Positions 14,012 to 14,474 of a stretch of DNA of 14,474 bases are shown here, piece by piece. Origin of the DNA: Planctomycetaceae bacterium (GTDB lineage: Bacteria; Planctomycetota; Planctomycetia; Pirellulales; Thermoguttaceae). The DNA is taken from positions 1 through 14,474 of the forward strand of contig JAISQH010000333.1 in NCBI GenBank assembly GCA_031274385.1, in the 5' to 3' direction. Positions within the stretch are counted from its first letter, which is position 1, and each line of letters starts with the position of its first letter. The notes under the pieces are model-generated. The model worked only from the letters and a program-made list of their open reading frames with translations. It was not told where the DNA came from and did not search any database. A program made the position numbers and the translations under genes.

Positions 14012-14474
14012 AAAAAACGTGTTCGACATGAAGCACCACTTCCGGGTTGGTATTTACTCGATCTCGCTGATCGGCGAGTTTTGACATCGTTGAAGGATTG
14101 TACTTGCGAGGAGGTCAGGAGGTTCAATGACTTAATGGAATTTCCATTCACGGAAGCTTGATTCATTCGCAGGCAAGTGGCGTGATCACCACTAAAATAA
14201 CAGTCTCGCTGCTGATTTCACACTGGCGAAAATTCGGGTTGCCCAAATAGGTACCATTTGACAATGACATGGTGTTCCAAGGCGCACGAAAACCCAACGC
14301 ACTTGGTCAAGTGATTCGGGTTTGTTTGTCACTTGGTGTTACACCGATTTTTGTCACACCTTACGAGCAAGGCTTTCAAGGAAAAATCGAACGCTTCAAT
14401 GGTGAAGTACAACAAAAATTTTGGAGACGAAAAAAATTCAAAAATCGGAGACACGTAAAAACGGAATTGGAGAA
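14012..14474 (+). pseudogene. Decayed IS481-like transposase (rve/DDE core), cut by window edge
   Basis: Translated across frames, this reads as one integrase-core transposase. From 14012 the frame gives 'KKRVRHEAPLPGWYLLDLAD' and on to RRVL. A frameshift near 14080 then moves to 'FDIVEGLYLRGGQEVQ', a TGA at 14128-14130, 'LNGISIHGSLIHSQASG', 'HWRKFGLPK', a TAG at 14248-14250, then 'VPFDNDMVFQGARKPNALG', 'VIRVCLSLGVTPIFVTPYEQ', 'GFQGKIERFNGEVQQKFW' up to the edge. 'GLP..FDND..FQGA', 'CLSLGVTPIF' and 'GFQ..IE.FNG' are typical of IS481-type transposases, with the Asp of FDND and the Glu of KIERFNG as catalytic residues. The N-terminal helix-turn-helix part is missing. With one frameshift and two stops it cannot make an active enzyme. 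The terminal inverted repeats are not in the window. Confidence 0.82.

Overview
The window looks like part of a planctomycete chromosome. This is an inference from gene content, not a database match. The clues are a flagellar operon led by a membrane-anchored TPR protein, secreted PPC-domain and DUF11-domain proteins, a lipoprotein with paralogous secreted partner, AT-leaning intergenic DNA, and few strong Shine-Dalgarno sites. No rRNA or ribosomal protein gene is present to settle the phylum.

Left part (1-3898, minus strand): an operon reading right to left. It encodes a 1070-residue membrane-anchored TPR protein, a small FlgN-like flagellar chaperone candidate, and the start of flgB (rod protein), which runs off the left edge. 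Next on the plus strand is a lone thiG (4245-5045), with a sigma70-like promoter upstream and a dispersed heptad-repeat hairpin (3957-4074) between it and the TPR gene.

Middle part (5062-9459): three minus-strand genes for exported proteins: a lipoprotein, a secreted paralogue of its core, and a secreted DUF11 protein. They probably form one cell-envelope operon. A divergently transcribed exported protein, possibly LolA-like, sits across a 234-bp promoter region.

Repeat-rich part (9458-11290): about 1.8 kb with almost no coding capacity, densely packed with structured DNA. It holds a 243-bp imperfect palindrome, seven tandem copies of a 21-bp palindromic unit, a 350-bp nested inverted-repeat composite containing a second copy of the heptad hairpin, and a 262-bp imperfect palindrome. 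It ends with a short ORF that stops inside another inverted repeat. In two families the arms differ between copies while pairing is kept, which is the most interesting signal in the window.

Right part (11352-14474): a secreted protein with two PPC domains, then tRNA-Asp(GTC) with its own promoter and a strong terminator. Last is a wrecked segment: the 5' part of a restriction-endonuclease-like gene joined to a decayed IS481-like transposase that runs off the right edge.
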